A stretch of 64,000 bases of DNA from Cinclus cinclus. Lineage: Eukaryota; Chordata; Aves; Passeriformes; Cinclidae. Each line of letters begins with the position of its first letter. Position 1 is the first letter of the stretch. The notes under the pieces are model-generated. The model saw only the letters and a program-made list of their open reading frames with translations. It had not been told where the DNA came from and did not search any database. A program made the translations under genes and the position numbers. The stretch is from assembly GCF_963662255.1 (NCBI RefSeq), contig NC_085048.1, positions 101,414,229 through 101,478,228 of the forward strand, in the 5' to 3' direction. Of this stretch, positions 50,401 through 63,044 are shown piece by piece.

Positions 50401-52740
50401 ATGGCAGTTTTGCTGTTGATTTCAACAAGAGCACAAGTGTGAGATGAGATCTGGCTGCAGGTCTTAAAATGAAAACATCTAACAAGTTTTATTTCTTTGG
50501 GGTAGTATTTAACTATTTAGGTTTCTCTCTCTGACATCTACACAGAAAAGAAAGTTCTTCCCTGGAGGAGTTCATTGTTGAAGTTTTATACTGCTGCATG
50601 TTACTTAGCTGCCCTTGTAAGGATGTTATTAATTGCCATTATTATTTGAGGTGTAACAAAGGAAGGATGATGAGAAATTGTAAGATGTAGTGAAAGCTTT
50701 TGTCCCAACAGCATAATATTAGTTGTGGTTTTAAAGATGGTGAGTACTGATGGTTGTTTAGTATTCCTGATAATCAAGTCCATCGCTCTGGCAAACAAGC
50801 ATCCAGATGAATCAGAGGTAAGGCTGGAGAGGTGCATGAAGACCAGAACTCATTTTCTGAAGAGGGTTTTAAATTTTTTTTTTTTTTTGGGCTTTATGAG
50901 GACAGGCTGACTTCCAGAGATTTGTCCCTAAAATTCTGGGGAAACACCTTAACTGGTTAACTTCTTATTAACCAGAATTCTCCCATGTGACCCTGCAGGC
51001 ACCTGTTTAGGAGCAAGAACCAAAAATATTTTTTTTTCCCTGATAAACCCTTGATAATAGAGATATGATCTATTGAGAGAGGAGCTGAGAGCTGATCAGG
51101 TGTATTAATATTTCTCTAGCTATACTGGCACTTACACATGAAGGGTCTAAATATGCCACCTGATAGAATTGCAACTGATAGAATTGAGAGCAGGATGGTT
51201 AGAATGACATCACAATGTAACTGAGGTCCCTACCCTGTTGGTAAGGGGCTGTGGCTATGTATGACTACTTTACTGACTAAAAATCAAATCATGCTACATC
51301 ACAGTTCATATACCACTATATGGTTTTTTTTTTAGATGAAATTCTTACTTTCATAGTCTATCTTTATTTATTTGGCTGCATACAGACTTCCTTTCTGAGT
51401 TTATGGTGATCACAACAAAAGGTTGAATACACAAACTTTTCTGTGTCTTGCCTTACTTTTGTATTATTTGATTACTTGGTTCATTCTGTCTATTGCCTTC
51501 ACATCCAAGTGGGGCAGCTTCTCAGTGAGCAACCATCTTCTGTGATTAAATACCCTTTTGTGGAGCTTGGCTCAGGAGTTTTTGCAGTTTTTAAGGATAA
51601 CTCTGGAGGAAAAACGAGGTAAAAGTCAGTGCCCTTGCCCCATGGACTCTATTCATTTGGTTTGTATTTTGAAGACAGCTTGTCAGAAGGACTAGAACTT
51701 GGTTTTAACAAAAAATAAATGGGAGGGGGGAAGGCAGGACTGTGCTGTGGCAAATAATGTGATGCTAGTATTAATATTCAAAATAGTTTGCTTTAATTAC
51801 ATTTGCTGTTACTCAGAAGGATTGAGGAAAACATGAACAAGTGTGATGTCCTAGTTCTTCTGTGATCTCATAAATAGGAGTTGATGCTCTCTTTTTTCTT
51901 TCCTTACTCTTCCTGGTGTTTTGAAGAAGATGAATACCATTCTAGTGTTTCATTTATTGAAAAAAGTCAGCAGGTGTTTACTAAGTGACTTGCCCAAGAC
52001 CTTGCAACCTGTCTGTGCAAAGGTTTGAACAATAACTGTATTGTCTTGTGTTCTTTATTGCATATATTTGTGAGAAGTACTTTGTAAGCTGCTTGAAAGG
52101 AAGTGCAGGGAGGAGGGGTCTTACAGGCTTGTTTATCCATAATATTTTTTTCCTTTTGAATACTAATTTTTCAAGTTTTCATTAATGAAAGAGAAAGGGA
52201 TTAATATAGTAGCCTTGTAAAAAATAATTTTTCAGTTTTTGAAAGAAGTGGGAAGTCCATTCTGAAAAATTCTGTCTGTTCAGAAATCTGTTTCAGTTTC
52301 AGTAGCTGTCTCTGATCCCCAGCTTTCCAGTTTTGCTTTAAGGATGTGAAGTTATTGACAGTCCTACACATCTGTGAAAGGATACGTAAATAAATTGTTA
52401 TTAAGGAGTGTTGAAAGAAGTGATTGTCATTGAAGAGTTAGAAAAACGTTCATGTTAGGATTGACAAGGAGGTAATTATACTTCAGCAGCTTCGTATTCA
52501 ATTGATGTTTACTGGCAGGAAATCTGGAAAGTATTTCAGAGGCCTATAGCCTGCCTCCTGCTTATTTACATTTTCTGTCTCTTCTCTGTCCTCCAGTCCT
52601 GTTTGTCCCTTTCATCTATGCACACTTCTCTGTGTATTCACTTGGGAGGGGTGGGTTTAAAAAGTTGCAACCCTCTTTCTCCTTTCACTGGATGTAAAAA
52701 GATTTTTTCATTCCAATTAGAATTGAATTCAGTTCACTGG

Positions 52741-52777
52741 AATTAATTAATAAATTAATTAATAATGGTATTAATTA
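52741..52777. repeat. (TTAA)-rich simple repeat
   Basis: AATTAATTAATAAATTAATT followed by AATAATGGTATTAATTA. A short palindromic A/T simple sequence. Confidence 0.85.
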
Positions 52778-54262
52778 TGAAAACCATATGGGCCCTGTTC
52801 TTACATTTCACATAATTTCTGTGCCTTTGGTTACCTGTGTCAGGGTCAAGGGACAGCTCTGTTTAACTTATGAGATGTTGGAGTCCTCTCGTCTCAAATG
52901 TGTTTTTAAGGCACTGCTCAGTAAATTGCTAGCATTGGGCTTATTTCCCACAAGGAGCTAAAACAGTGGAGGGAGGAATGACTGGGGGCTCAGTGTGATG
53001 AGTTTGGGTTTATTTATTGATTAAAATATTTCACAGCTCAAGTTTGCCATAACTGGGAAGTCACATGTTCTATCTGGTCCAAAGCTAGAGGCTCTGATAC
53101 CTCAAGAATCTTCCCATGTCCAGGAATTCATGCTATTACCTAGTAAGATGGACATCTTTGCAGCATTGTGTGAATGAAAAGGTTTCTTTTTTCCAGAGCC
53201 ATCTAAATAGTCCACTATTGGAGGTTTGGGGGTCTTGCAGCTACACATGTGTTTGGGCCAGCACCAATAGCAAAGGAATTTGGATTATTTTTATATATTT
53301 GAGTACTGCCAGCCTGTTTATGGAGGAAGTGCAACAGTCAAATCTTGCTTCTACAGTGCCTGAAGAGAAAATGCAGGCAATTGTCTGTTCAGCATACCAA
53401 GAAAATTATGTACTTGCTGTGATGCAACAGTCCAACCCTGAGAATCTAAGGGGCAGTGGGAATGACCCTGTGAGGAACAGCCTTTTCAGGTGACGGAGCT
53501 TCTCTAGGCTGCTCCTCAAAGGACAGCTGCTTGGGCAGGAGAGACCCAAAACATCCAAAATGTTTGAAAGCTGCAGAGCAATTCCTGACAGTGACACCTT
53601 CCCATGGCAGCTGCTGCTGGGAATGTTTCTTGCAAGGAGAGGGAAGGGCTGGTGTTCTTGCTGTGCTTTCATCCTGCCAGTCACTGAAGGGCTCCTGCCT
53701 GTGCTATGGCAGGACCTGTTTTTTCCTTCAGTGCAGAGCAGCTTCAGTTCCTTGCTTTAGTGATACAAGATCTTACCTTTTTCCTCGGAGTGCCAAAAAT
53801 GAGCAGCATGGTTGGATTTGGTACGTATTTGTTACCAGCACCGCAGAGATCATGGAGGTAAAGCTGTCTCAGTCCCAAGGCACTGAATCCTCTTCAATGT
53901 GCATCTCCTGTGGCAGACATTGGTTCTGCTGCATTAGGGCTGGCGAACACAGGGGACGACATCCTCGGCCTTTAGGAACTGGGCTATGAAAAACAAACTC
54001 TGGACCATGCTGAACACCTCCTATATCTGCCAGTGGTGCCAGCAGCTCTCCATAACTGGGCTTAGTGAAACAATTGCCTGGCAATTTATCAACAGAAATA
54101 GCTACAGTGCTAATTTTTAGAGGTGCTCAGCACCATCTGCTCTCACAGGACTCACCTTACAGAAGAGAAGGTTAAGTGGCTATTTAATTATGGTCTGTAA
54201 ATACCCACTGAGGAATAAGATGTCTGGAGCACAGGACTCTTTAGCTAGCAGATAATGCCACA

Positions 54263-54526
54263 GGATCCAACGGCTGAGAACTGAAGTCAGCAAAGATCAA
54301 ATGGGAAATGAAAGGCATATTTTTAAGAGAGGGTAATTAGTCCTTGGAACAACTTACTGGTGGATGTGGTGAAGCTGTCTATCACTGCAAGCATTTAAAA
54401 TGCATCTTTACACTCTGTTGCCATCACAAGTAGTTGGGCTAGACAGAGTGGCTTGGCAGGGAGGAACACTGTGACCTGCATCATGCAGGAGGTCACCCGA
54501 GATGATCATGGAACCCCTCTGTCTCT
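54263..54526 (+). mobile_element. Ancient CR1 (amniote-type) 3' fragment
   Basis: Order of segments as in old CR1 3' regions: GGATCCAACGGCTGAGAACT, GAAATGAAAGGCATATTTTT, GAGGGTAATTAGTCCTTGGA, ACAACTTACTGGTGGATGTG, CATCATGCAGGAGGTCACCC and GATGATCATGGAACCCCTCT. It is more diverged than the bird-specific copies and of a different subfamily (TGCAGGAGGTCA...GATGATCAT...CCCTTCTG type). It is probably an insertion older than the bird radiation; the age is inference from divergence. Confidence 0.78.
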
Positions 54527-57500
54527 GAAACATACACCTGGAGTCACAGATGCTCCACAGAACCCAGTGTGAGAGGAGCTTCCCTTACAGCACCTCTCCA
54601 ACTTTCACAATCAGTTTTCATTCCCTGGTGAGCCACAAAACCCTCTTTGTGTGCAGAAAATGCATAAGCCCTATGGACTGATGGTAGTATTACTGTGCTG
54701 GGGATAAAAATTTAAGTCCCTGATCTGTGTCAAGCAGAGCAAGCTCTTTCATCAAAAGTTGCAGAATTAGACAATGTATAGGATTGAGTCCAGTCTGCCC
54801 CATCTTCTTAGCAGACTCACCTGTTGACTCAAACACTTTAGGTCTATCCCTGAAAGCTAGTTTGAAAAAGTGCATCTCCATGACATGATTCAGCTCCAAT
54901 TAAATGTGACATTTTAATAAAAAATTTCTATTACATCATGTGATCAGGACCTGTGAAAATCGGCTTTGAGCAAACAAGAAATGAAACAATTCCGTCGTGA
55001 TTTGGGCTGGAAGAAGTTTCGCTGTTGCATTGAAGACATACTGTCACTCCGAGAGTGGAGAATTAACCATGACAATTTTCTTGAGGGATAGGGGGAGTTG
55101 TTTTGTTGTAGATTCAAAAGGGAGAGGCCACCTGGGGCAGGCAGTGCAATGTGCACTGTGAATAAAGATGCTGAGGAACACGGGAGAGAGGCAGTAAAGG
55201 AGAAAGGGCAAGTGTTGCACTTGCCTGGGTAAGCTCCCCAGATGAGATCACTGGACATGGCTTATCAGACTGTGCCACAGATGGGATCAGATCTGCATGT
55301 GCAGCACTCGTGTTCGTGCAGGAAACAGAGCCAGATTCTGGGAACAGAAAGAAAGGCCGAGGTTGTACCTTCTTGCTCCCAGTGTATGGGATACTCTGCA
55401 ATAAATTGATGATATGTGGTTGTTGGACTCCACCTAAGTGCTTAGGCTTGTGTGTTCTGTAGAATGTTTGTAGGAGGTGGTTACTTAAACTTTGGTTTTG
55501 GTTTGTTTGATAGGTTTTGGATTGCTTTCCTGATGCTGAGAAAATATCCGGAATCTGAACTCTCTGAACCCATAGCAGGAAGGATAGTGCCTGCTTGCAG
55601 CATGTGTTAGCTCTCCCATGATAGCAGTGGTCACCCTACACCATAACACTGTGCTTGTCCCCATAGCTGAAACTGAAATCTTGGTTCACACGACTGGCAT
55701 TTCAGTCAGATCTACTTGGTGGGTCAGCATTGCCCAGGCTCTAGTAATACATCAGACACATAAGACACATAAACTCAATTCCAAGATAGGTTTAAAAGAA
55801 AAAGAAGAGCCTGTCTGGGCTCCTTAACATTTTGAGTCTGTCAGTCACTGCTGTTTGCTGGCCATGGAGGGCTTAGCCTCCACAGGAAAAGCTTTTTCTT
55901 ATCAGTGTTGCCACAGAGCACAGGGGTTTGCTTTAGAGCTTCTAAAGAAGGTCAAGAGGTTTTAGAGATGTAAGCTTTCCCTAGAATCCACTGTCACTTG
56001 TATGTTTCATTGTTAATACTAATAAGTTAATACTTTATATGCCTGGAAACAAATGCTTTTTCATTAACACTGAGAAGGTCTGGAGGCTATTCAATTTGTA
56101 TGCTTGCTTGCTGAAATTACAGTCTGTCGGTGGTCAAAAAGATGTTACATGGTAATTTACATGGCAGGGCAAGTCTGAGAGCAGTTTTAGCTGACATGCA
56201 TGGTAGAATATATGGCAGTTACAATATTTTTGGTTCCTTAATTTGTCTCTGAGGTATTACATGAGTTTTGATTTTGAAAAGGCAGTTTAGAAGTGAAATG
56301 TTTTGATTTAGCCTTTTGAATCTTTTGGTATGCGATTTTTTTCCCTGCATATTTTAAGCATGTCTGTAATCACTGGTAAACTTTACAAAACAATTTAAAA
56401 GCCTGATGTGGAAGGAAGGCCCTCAATAGGTGGATGGTTGTGGACAATAACTTTTGATACAAGATTTGTCCTGTGATATTCAGAGAGGAATCACAGATGT
56501 CCATGCATCATGGGAAAACTCTGTCGTGGTCTCTAAATCCAGCTTGAGCTAAATTTTGCCAAATCTGGCTTATTTGTTTTGTTTTAAGAACAGGCATATT
56601 ACTTAGCAGCACTCTGCTTTGGCCTTGTTGAACACAGTCTGACCTTACTGAACAAGATGTGACAAGTGTAACAAGTTATAGCAATAACAGAAGATCAAAA
56701 CAAGTGCCTTCAAAGCTCCGACTGGAAGTCCCCAAAGACGTCTGTAGTTTTTCCATTGCCCTTTCACAAAAAATATTAGAATAAATCATCCAAACAAAGT
56801 GTGCCAAGGGCACGTTCTTCAAGTTGAAGAAGAATATGCACTCAGTTGCAGTCGGGTAACCACAGGTAATTTGGACAAGCATCTGGTGTTTTATATCTGT
56901 GGGCTTCATCTGCAGCTGTTGTCATCAGGGGATTGGGGTGGAGAGGGAAGGTGGGAGAAAGGACTAGATTGGTTTCTATATTTTGGCTAAGACGATTTAA
57001 ACTTTGTGAGAGTCATCTGCTTTATTTCACAGAAACAAAAAGCAGATGGGGAAGAGGATATAAACCAGAGAACAGTTAAGGTGCAAGGTTAAAAGGAATA
57101 GCTGTGTCTGCTGTTGAGATGCCTGCATATTTCTTTGAATACCACAATATAGGATTAAAACAAAGAGGTGTAATAAGATTTGTATTCATCAGCAATAATG
57201 CAGTTGTAATTGTTTATCATTGCCTTTGTACCACATTAGCTGAAAAAATACTTGTTTGTTGACGCACACTGAAAAAAAAAAAGCTGGATCAGCAGTAATA
57301 GGATAAATGGATCTGTTTTGAAATATACAAAAAATATTATAACACCGCCAGTAGCATAATTCAAGTGTGCGTTTCCCTTTTAAAGCTGACTGGGTGAGAG
57401 TTGCTTTTGCCAACAGAAGCTTGATCAGACTTAACCCATCCCCTGCAAGACTTGTAGCTGGAATTGCTTTGCCTGAGTGCCCTGTGCCAGCCATATCTAA

Positions 57501-57960
57501 ACTGTGAAGTGGACAGTCTGAGTGAACTATTATAGGGGCTGCTGGTGAAAGCTTTGCTGACCTTATTTCAGCAAGAATGCTCTCTGGTTTGGGAAAGAGA
57601 GAGAAAAGTATTTCTAATCCTTTCACTATCAAAAGACCAAGCTGCTGTTCAGCTGCATCTTTAACTACATGAGTTAATTGAGAAGAAAGCAGCTGCAGTC
57701 ATGCTCTCTTCTGTTGCCAGGCCAAGTACAGCGCTGGAATGACTCAAAGCAATAAACTACCAGTGTGGTCATAATCCAGGTTTGAATGATTTGCACATTC
57801 ATTTGAGAAAGATCCTTTGGATCTCACTTGTAAAGCCTTGGGTATTGCAGCTTTAAATACAGTTTGAAGGAGAGCAGGATTTCACAAACAGTGAAATAAC
57901 CAATGTCAGGTAGTTTCTGTAAACTGTTTTTTTTTTCTGGGTAGGTAATATGTAATGTCG
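54527..57960. other. No gene seen
   Basis: Unique-looking DNA. A 147-codon minus-strand open frame at 57189-57632 has no recognisable motif. No repeat family identified. Confidence 0.55.
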
Positions 57961-58018
57961 CCATTCCTGGAAGTGTCCCAGGTCAGGCTGTATGGGACTT
58001 TGAGCAACCTAGTCTAGC
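57961..58018 (+). mobile_element. CR1 internal 3'-region scrap, about 58 bp
   Basis: CCATTCCTGGAAGTGTCCCA, GGTCAGGCTGTATGGGACTT, then TGAGCAACCTAGTCTAG matches a CR1 3' segment. The usual continuation to the 3' tail is absent, so the terminus has been deleted or replaced after 58018. Confidence 0.78.
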
Positions 58019-59145
58019 TCCCCATCATGAGATGCTTATACTCTTCATCAGAAGCGTTCTAGGCTATTTATCCCATAAATATGCAAGTTTATGGCATCAA
58101 ACCCAGGCTTGCAACAAAGGGAGGGCTCAGGTAAGACTTAGCCACCTCCAGCCCCATACAACACTGTAATCTCTCTGCCAAGCCCAGTTCAGGTTTTACC
58201 CGCATCAGTTAAACCCTTCTGGCACCCTGGGCTGCTCAACTCAGATATTTTGGCAGTCTGATGTTTTACTAGTGTTTCTGCAGAACTTTAAAGGGAAACA
58301 CTTGTTGCATTATGTTTGCTCAGTCATATGCAACAAGGCTTTGGGGAAGAAAATTTGTGTGTATCTTCACAATAACTATGTATTTGTGTGTGTGTGATGA
58401 AGAATGAAAACACACCTTGAGGCAAACAGGCACACGCAAGGCACACATGTTTGTCTGTAAATATGCACACATTTACTTTCTTTTATGCTCTGATATCATA
58501 GTGAGCTATTTTGTAGAGATACTTACATAGTTCTGGACTAAGTATTTCTGCTCATGTTCTAATCATATTAATAAATGTAGCCACTGCAATATGTTTTCAA
58601 ATGCCGTTGAAGTAGCTATTTGTGTGTCTACTAGGATTTTACGTGCCTAGAGTATTTTAATGACAGTTTCCCAAATATATGTGCTTGGCTATTTCTTTAC
58701 AAGAAAAGTCAGGAGTTAAAAAATACATTTAAGAATTCTCTGGTGTTAGAAATGTATTAGTTTTTTCCCAATAATCCCACTTACTTCAGTCAACAATTTC
58801 TAATGAAATGCAAACATTCAGACCCCATGTTCATTGTGACAATTAAATATGACTATGGCACAAAAGTATTTAATTTTGGTATTGCTTAAGCTCATCTTTT
58901 CTCTAATAGCAGTAGAAATACCACATTTCCACTGGTTTCCAGTGCTTTGTAGCCCTTTCTTTTTGTGCAACTGTAGATTTTTGGTGGCTTTTTAATAGAT
59001 GTATTTGCTACTATGGAAATACCTTTTTTCCTGGCAGTTACAAAAACTGAAACATTTCGCAATTAAACATTTCAGAACTATGAGAAGCTTTGGTAATAGC
59101 AACCAAATTTCTTTTTAGTCTTTGCAAACTTGGGAGTGTTAAATG

Positions 59146-59181
<36 letters not shown>

Positions 59182-62100
59182 GTAATAAATCCTATTAATC
59201 TGCTTTGACAGATATGCAACTTGTGTGCATATCCTTAGTCAAAGACATTTTTAGTGGTCGGTACAAATTTAATTTGTATTCTAAAAGCTAAACTATAAAC
59301 CTAGGACACAATTCACATTGATTATGTCTCAGATCAATCCCCTGTTTGGGTAGGAGTTGTCAGGGTGTTGATCACAAATAGAATTTATGCTTTTTGCCTC
59401 AAATTTCTGTTGGACTCTGGCTGTGCTAGGAACCTGGATATTAATTCCTGAATTACACCTGTGTAGTGATAAAAATGTATTCTGTACATGTGGCTTCTTT
59501 AAAGCCAAGAGTAACCTGTACAATGGAAAGTAAACTGAGAGTCACATAGAAAAATCTCATAAGTCTGAGGAGGGAGAGGGAGGCAAAATGTTGTCAAGAA
59601 GTGGGATGGGGTGATTTCTGATGGGGGTTTTTTTGTATTCTCTTTATTTATTTCATGAAAGGCAGTACCTTACTAGACCTGGCAACTCAGAACATGATTT
59701 TCCAGTAGAAAACAAAGGGCTACATTTACTGAGTATGAGTGAAAAGACCATTGTTAAATTATTCTAATACTGCACAACACAGAGATCATTCTCTTTCAGG
59801 ATAATTTTAGAAACTGGCTGGATTTCAAGCTATGTTTTAATGCAACTTTTTGGCTGCCTGTCTCCTTGGAAAGTCAAGGGCCTCTGCTCAATAACTGAGT
59901 GTAAATACAGTCAATGCAGTAGGCCTTTGTTTCAGTCATGCAGAACCAATTTCTAGTTTGATGGTATCAGTGTAGCATATTTTTAATTGAAGCTGTTGTG
60001 AGAAATACTGACGTAAATCCTCATTATTATTCTGGTTTTCCCCTGTAAGATTATGGTGCTGTCTGACTTTGTTTGCTATTGCTGTGATCATCAGCACTTA
60101 TATTCAAACGTAGCATATCCCCAGATTTGGGAATTGGGATAAGAACTACCTTTCAGTGATTAAAACCAGATTAACAGAGAGTACCAGTGTATTCATTAGC
60201 CTGTTAATGAAATGCTTCTGCTAATGTCAGTTGTTGTAAAGACTTAATAGGTTTAACATGGCACAACCCCAGCAGCCCTCAGTGCTCTTACTGAATCTAA
60301 ATATTCATCTCGGTAAATACACCTGATGTTTATTCCATAGTGATAATTTCCTCTGCTGGCCGACAAAAAAATAGTATCAACACACCCTTTAAAACAACAT
60401 TTTTAAAATAACAAGTGTTCATTGAAAATCTGGTTTTCTTCCTTCTTAAAGTTACCAGTTCCCATTAATAAGGCATCTCTTCTATAAAGACATTCTTTTA
60501 ATCAGTTATTCTTTCTGTCAGTGGCTCTTGTAGAGTGAGTTAGATGCTGAAAAAGGTGTCAGCATAATTGAATTGTAAATCACAAAAAGTGAAATAACTC
60601 ATACTGTGTCTATAAAGTTTGTGTTTGGAAAATTCTTCCTTCTGTCCCTAACAGGTACCTGACATCCAAGAAGAGGGTGGAAGTCCTAAATATTCAATTT
60701 AGAAAATTTATGCAGTCTTAGAGAGTAGAAAGTTTCTTTTTCCGGCAAGGGTCGGATTTTGAAATCCATCCACAGCTTTAGCTAGGCCCTGCATTTGAAA
60801 TGATTATCTGAGGTTTATCTTGGTGACCTCTTCCAGCCCCTTAAATCTTTCAGGTATCTCGGGAAGAATTTCGAATGCAGCTCTGCAATACCATTGCTTT
60901 TCAGGGAAATACAACCTTTTCCATCTCCTGTTTTTAAAGGGTGATGCTGAAGCAAAGGCAAGACAAAAGGATGGAAGCTGTTTGCTGAGCGTCAGTTTTT
61001 GGAGGATATTTTTGCTGGTCTGTGTGTTTTCAGATAGCCCTTGAGGGGCTTAGGGGATAGATGTGTTCTGTGACCTGTCCCAGTGAGAATCCCAGCACTC
61101 TGAACACTTTGCCCCTTTTTTAAAGTTGGGACAGGGCTAGATGGGTTAATTTTTCTTCATGTGTCTATAGCTATGAAAATAAGTCTGGTCCTTCATAGCT
61201 TTTTTCTGGACTGTTGTGATCTATCAGCTCTTTAATTTATGAGATAAGGCAACAGAAATTAAGAGCAATGTTTAGCACAAGTGATGGCAGCGACAATGCT
61301 TTAAAATATCAAACCATCTCACTTCGTTTGGTCGTCAGTGCCCACCACACAGTTGTTGCATTGTCTTATTTGATTTTGCCACATAACAACCTGGAATTTT
61401 AGAACTGATGCAAGGTTATAAGTAGTTGACTTTTGTGTTCCCCTTTGGTTCACATTTCTTTTTAAACTGATCTTACTGTATCTGCTCAGGGCAGATCTGG
61501 TTATTCCCTCTACTTTTTGATACTTACATGGTAGTTAATGTGTTTTTGTCACCTCCAACTTCTTGCTCTTTACTCTGTAAATGCAACTTACGCTATGAAA
61601 ATACACCTGTAGCACTTTGCCATCCTAGTCACTTCAAATAGGTTACATTTCCTGAAGGAAAAATAAATTTCTAGGTTTTCTGTGTGCTGACTGAGTAGTT
61701 AAATATTTGAATGTTCTCAATATTTAATCATTTAGATTTTTCAAAGGTACACAAAAAAGCTGGCAATCCTTTTGCTTGTTTATTAGTAGTAGGCTCAGGT
61801 AGGGTGATTATATGTTGTGCCGCTAACAACCTGAATGGAATATTTGGGAAGACTATGAAATGTAAATCTGGTGAACAGTCTACCAAGAGGGAACAAAGAT
61901 GGGGATTATAGGAACGAATTTGCAGGCAAAGGCAGATTAAAGGGACTTTGTTTTACTCATTAGTTTCTGTTCCTTCAGGAGATCAGCTACAAATCACCTG
62001 AAAATCTCAAGAGTCACTTGCAGGCTCTGTGCACTTGAAACTGTGTTGAGTTTTGCCATCAGTTCTCCCTCGAGTTCCAAACTAATTGGAAAGAATAAGT

Positions 62101-62302
62101 ATGTCTACTTTGTGCGTGATGGTGGGTCATACAGAGTGCTACAAAAAGTTTGCACATCCAAGTTTTTAGCTGTCTTCCAATGTAGTTCTATAAGGAAAGC
62201 ATAGCCTGAACTCTGTCCTGGCTCACTGTGACCAAGGCACTAGGAGGACCATCTCAGACAGTATATTGCTCTGAAATTTGAGTAGTAAATATTCAGCTTC
62301 CT
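58019..62302. other. No gene seen; one AAT microsatellite
   Basis: A+T-rich DNA with a short TG repeat near 58383-58397 and the AAT array at 59148-59190. No exon or further repeat family recognised. Confidence 0.55.
59148..59190 (+). repeat. (AAT)n microsatellite
   Basis: About eleven perfect AAT units with one AGT interruption near the 3' end. Confidence 0.95.
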
Positions 62303-62350
62303 CTCATGAGGGCAAGTGGAGGGACAGACATCAATCTCTTCTTCCTGGGG
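62303..62350 (+). mobile_element. CR1 3' region, left part, interrupted by an LTR
   Basis: CTCATGAGGGCAAGTGGAGG, then GACAGACATCAATCTCTTCT and TCCTGGGG. This is a CR1 3' segment whose family continuation (GACCAGTGATAGGACC...) resumes at 62764 after the LTR. Confidence 0.85.
62347..62350 (+). repeat. Target site duplication GGGG (left)
   Basis: Four G directly before the LTR, matched by four G directly after it (62764-62767). A 4-bp duplication is usual for gamma-like retroviral elements. As a homopolymer it is weaker evidence than a mixed sequence would be. Confidence 0.75.
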
Positions 62351-62506
62351 TGATGCCTGGAAAGGCTGACCTGGAACAGAGACTAGACAGGGCAAAAGGA
62401 ATAAAATAGGTATTTACTGGAAGGATGCACTTTGAGCAGTGCAAGAGCTCAGCCGGGGCTACACCCAAATCAAATCCAAGATGGATCCCCGTCATGAGTT
62501 TTTACA

Positions 62507-62514
62507 CTTTTATA
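62507..62514 (-). promoter_or_regulatory. LTR TATA box (TATAAAAG)
   Basis: CTTTTATA on the plus strand, at the same position in the LTR as 18040-18047 of copy 1. Confidence 0.7.
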
Positions 62515-62648
62515 AGTTTTGGTTCATCTAGACATTGGGGTCAGTTGTCCAACCACAGCTCCAGGCCATGAACTCTCAGCCCCCTGGCTTGCCCTCTTTC
62601 CTTCCCTGTTTATGCTTTTTGGGTACTGGTTGTCCTTGATTCTCTAGT

Positions 62649-62682
62649 AATGAAGAGACCTTACCAATGAAGAGACCTTACT
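62649..62682 (+). repeat. 17-bp tandem duplication inside the LTR
   Basis: AATGAAGAGACCTTACC is followed by AATGAAGAGACCTTACT, differing at the last base. Copy 1 of the family has only one AGAGACCTTACT here. Confidence 0.92.
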
Positions 62683-62763
62683 AACACCTAATATGAAATT
62701 TCAGAGTTACACACCAAGCAGCAGAGATTCTGAAAAATATAAAAGCTAAAACCTAAGGCATCA

Positions 62764-63044
62764 GGGGAACCAGTGATAGGACCTGGGAGAATGGCCTGAA
62801 TTTGTGTCAAAGAGAAGGGAAGCGGCCTGGATGTTAGGAAAATATTTCACCCACAGGGTGGTTGGGCACTGGAACAGGCTCCCCAGGGCACAGGTCACAG
62901 CACCAAACCTGACAGAGTTCCAGAAGCATTTGGACAACACTCTCAGGCACAAGGAGTAACTCTTGGGATTGTCCTGTATAAGACCAGGAGTTGGACTTGA
63001 TGATCCCTGTGGGTTCCTTCTAACTCTGGATGTTCTGTGATTCT
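62764..63044 (+). mobile_element. CR1 3' end, right part after the nested LTR
   Basis: GGGGAACCAGTGATAGGACC, GGGTGGTTGGGCACTGGAAC, AGGCTCCCCAGGGCACAGGT, AGCATTTGGACAACACTCTC, GGAGTTGGACTTGATGATCC and the tail GGATGTTCTGTGATTCT follow the 3' region of a CR1 subfamily distinct from the 5.0-kb copy. Together with 62303-62350 it forms one CR1 copy of about 330 bp. Confidence 0.94.

Larger units (their letters stand above)
43084..54262. other. Long unique-looking region, no gene called
   Basis: Contains an A/T near-palindrome at about 44461-44493 and an AATT/TTAA stretch at 52741-52777. A G+C-richer patch at about 53110-53990 has two successive plus-strand open frames (125 and 152 codons) in different phases. 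Neither has a motif I know, and I do not call them genes. Confidence 0.55.
62351..62763 (-). mobile_element. Solo LTR of an endogenous retrovirus, family 1, copy 2
   Basis: 413 bp from TGATGCCT to AGGCATCA, the same perfect 8-bp inverted terminal repeat as the copy at 17884-18311 and closely similar throughout. It is oriented to the minus strand, with the TATAAAAG element at 62507-62514. The polyadenylation hexamer has decayed to AGTAAA. It carries a 17-bp internal tandem duplication (62649-62682) where the other copy has a different, longer segment. Flanking GGGG repeats and the split CR1 define the insertion precisely. No retroviral interior is present. Confidence 0.92.

Noticed and set aside
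17884..62763. The two family-1 LTRs as the ends of one 45-kb element
   Set aside because: The spacing is far beyond a provirus. The right copy has its own GGGG flanks and sits inside a CR1, and there is no retroviral sequence between them.
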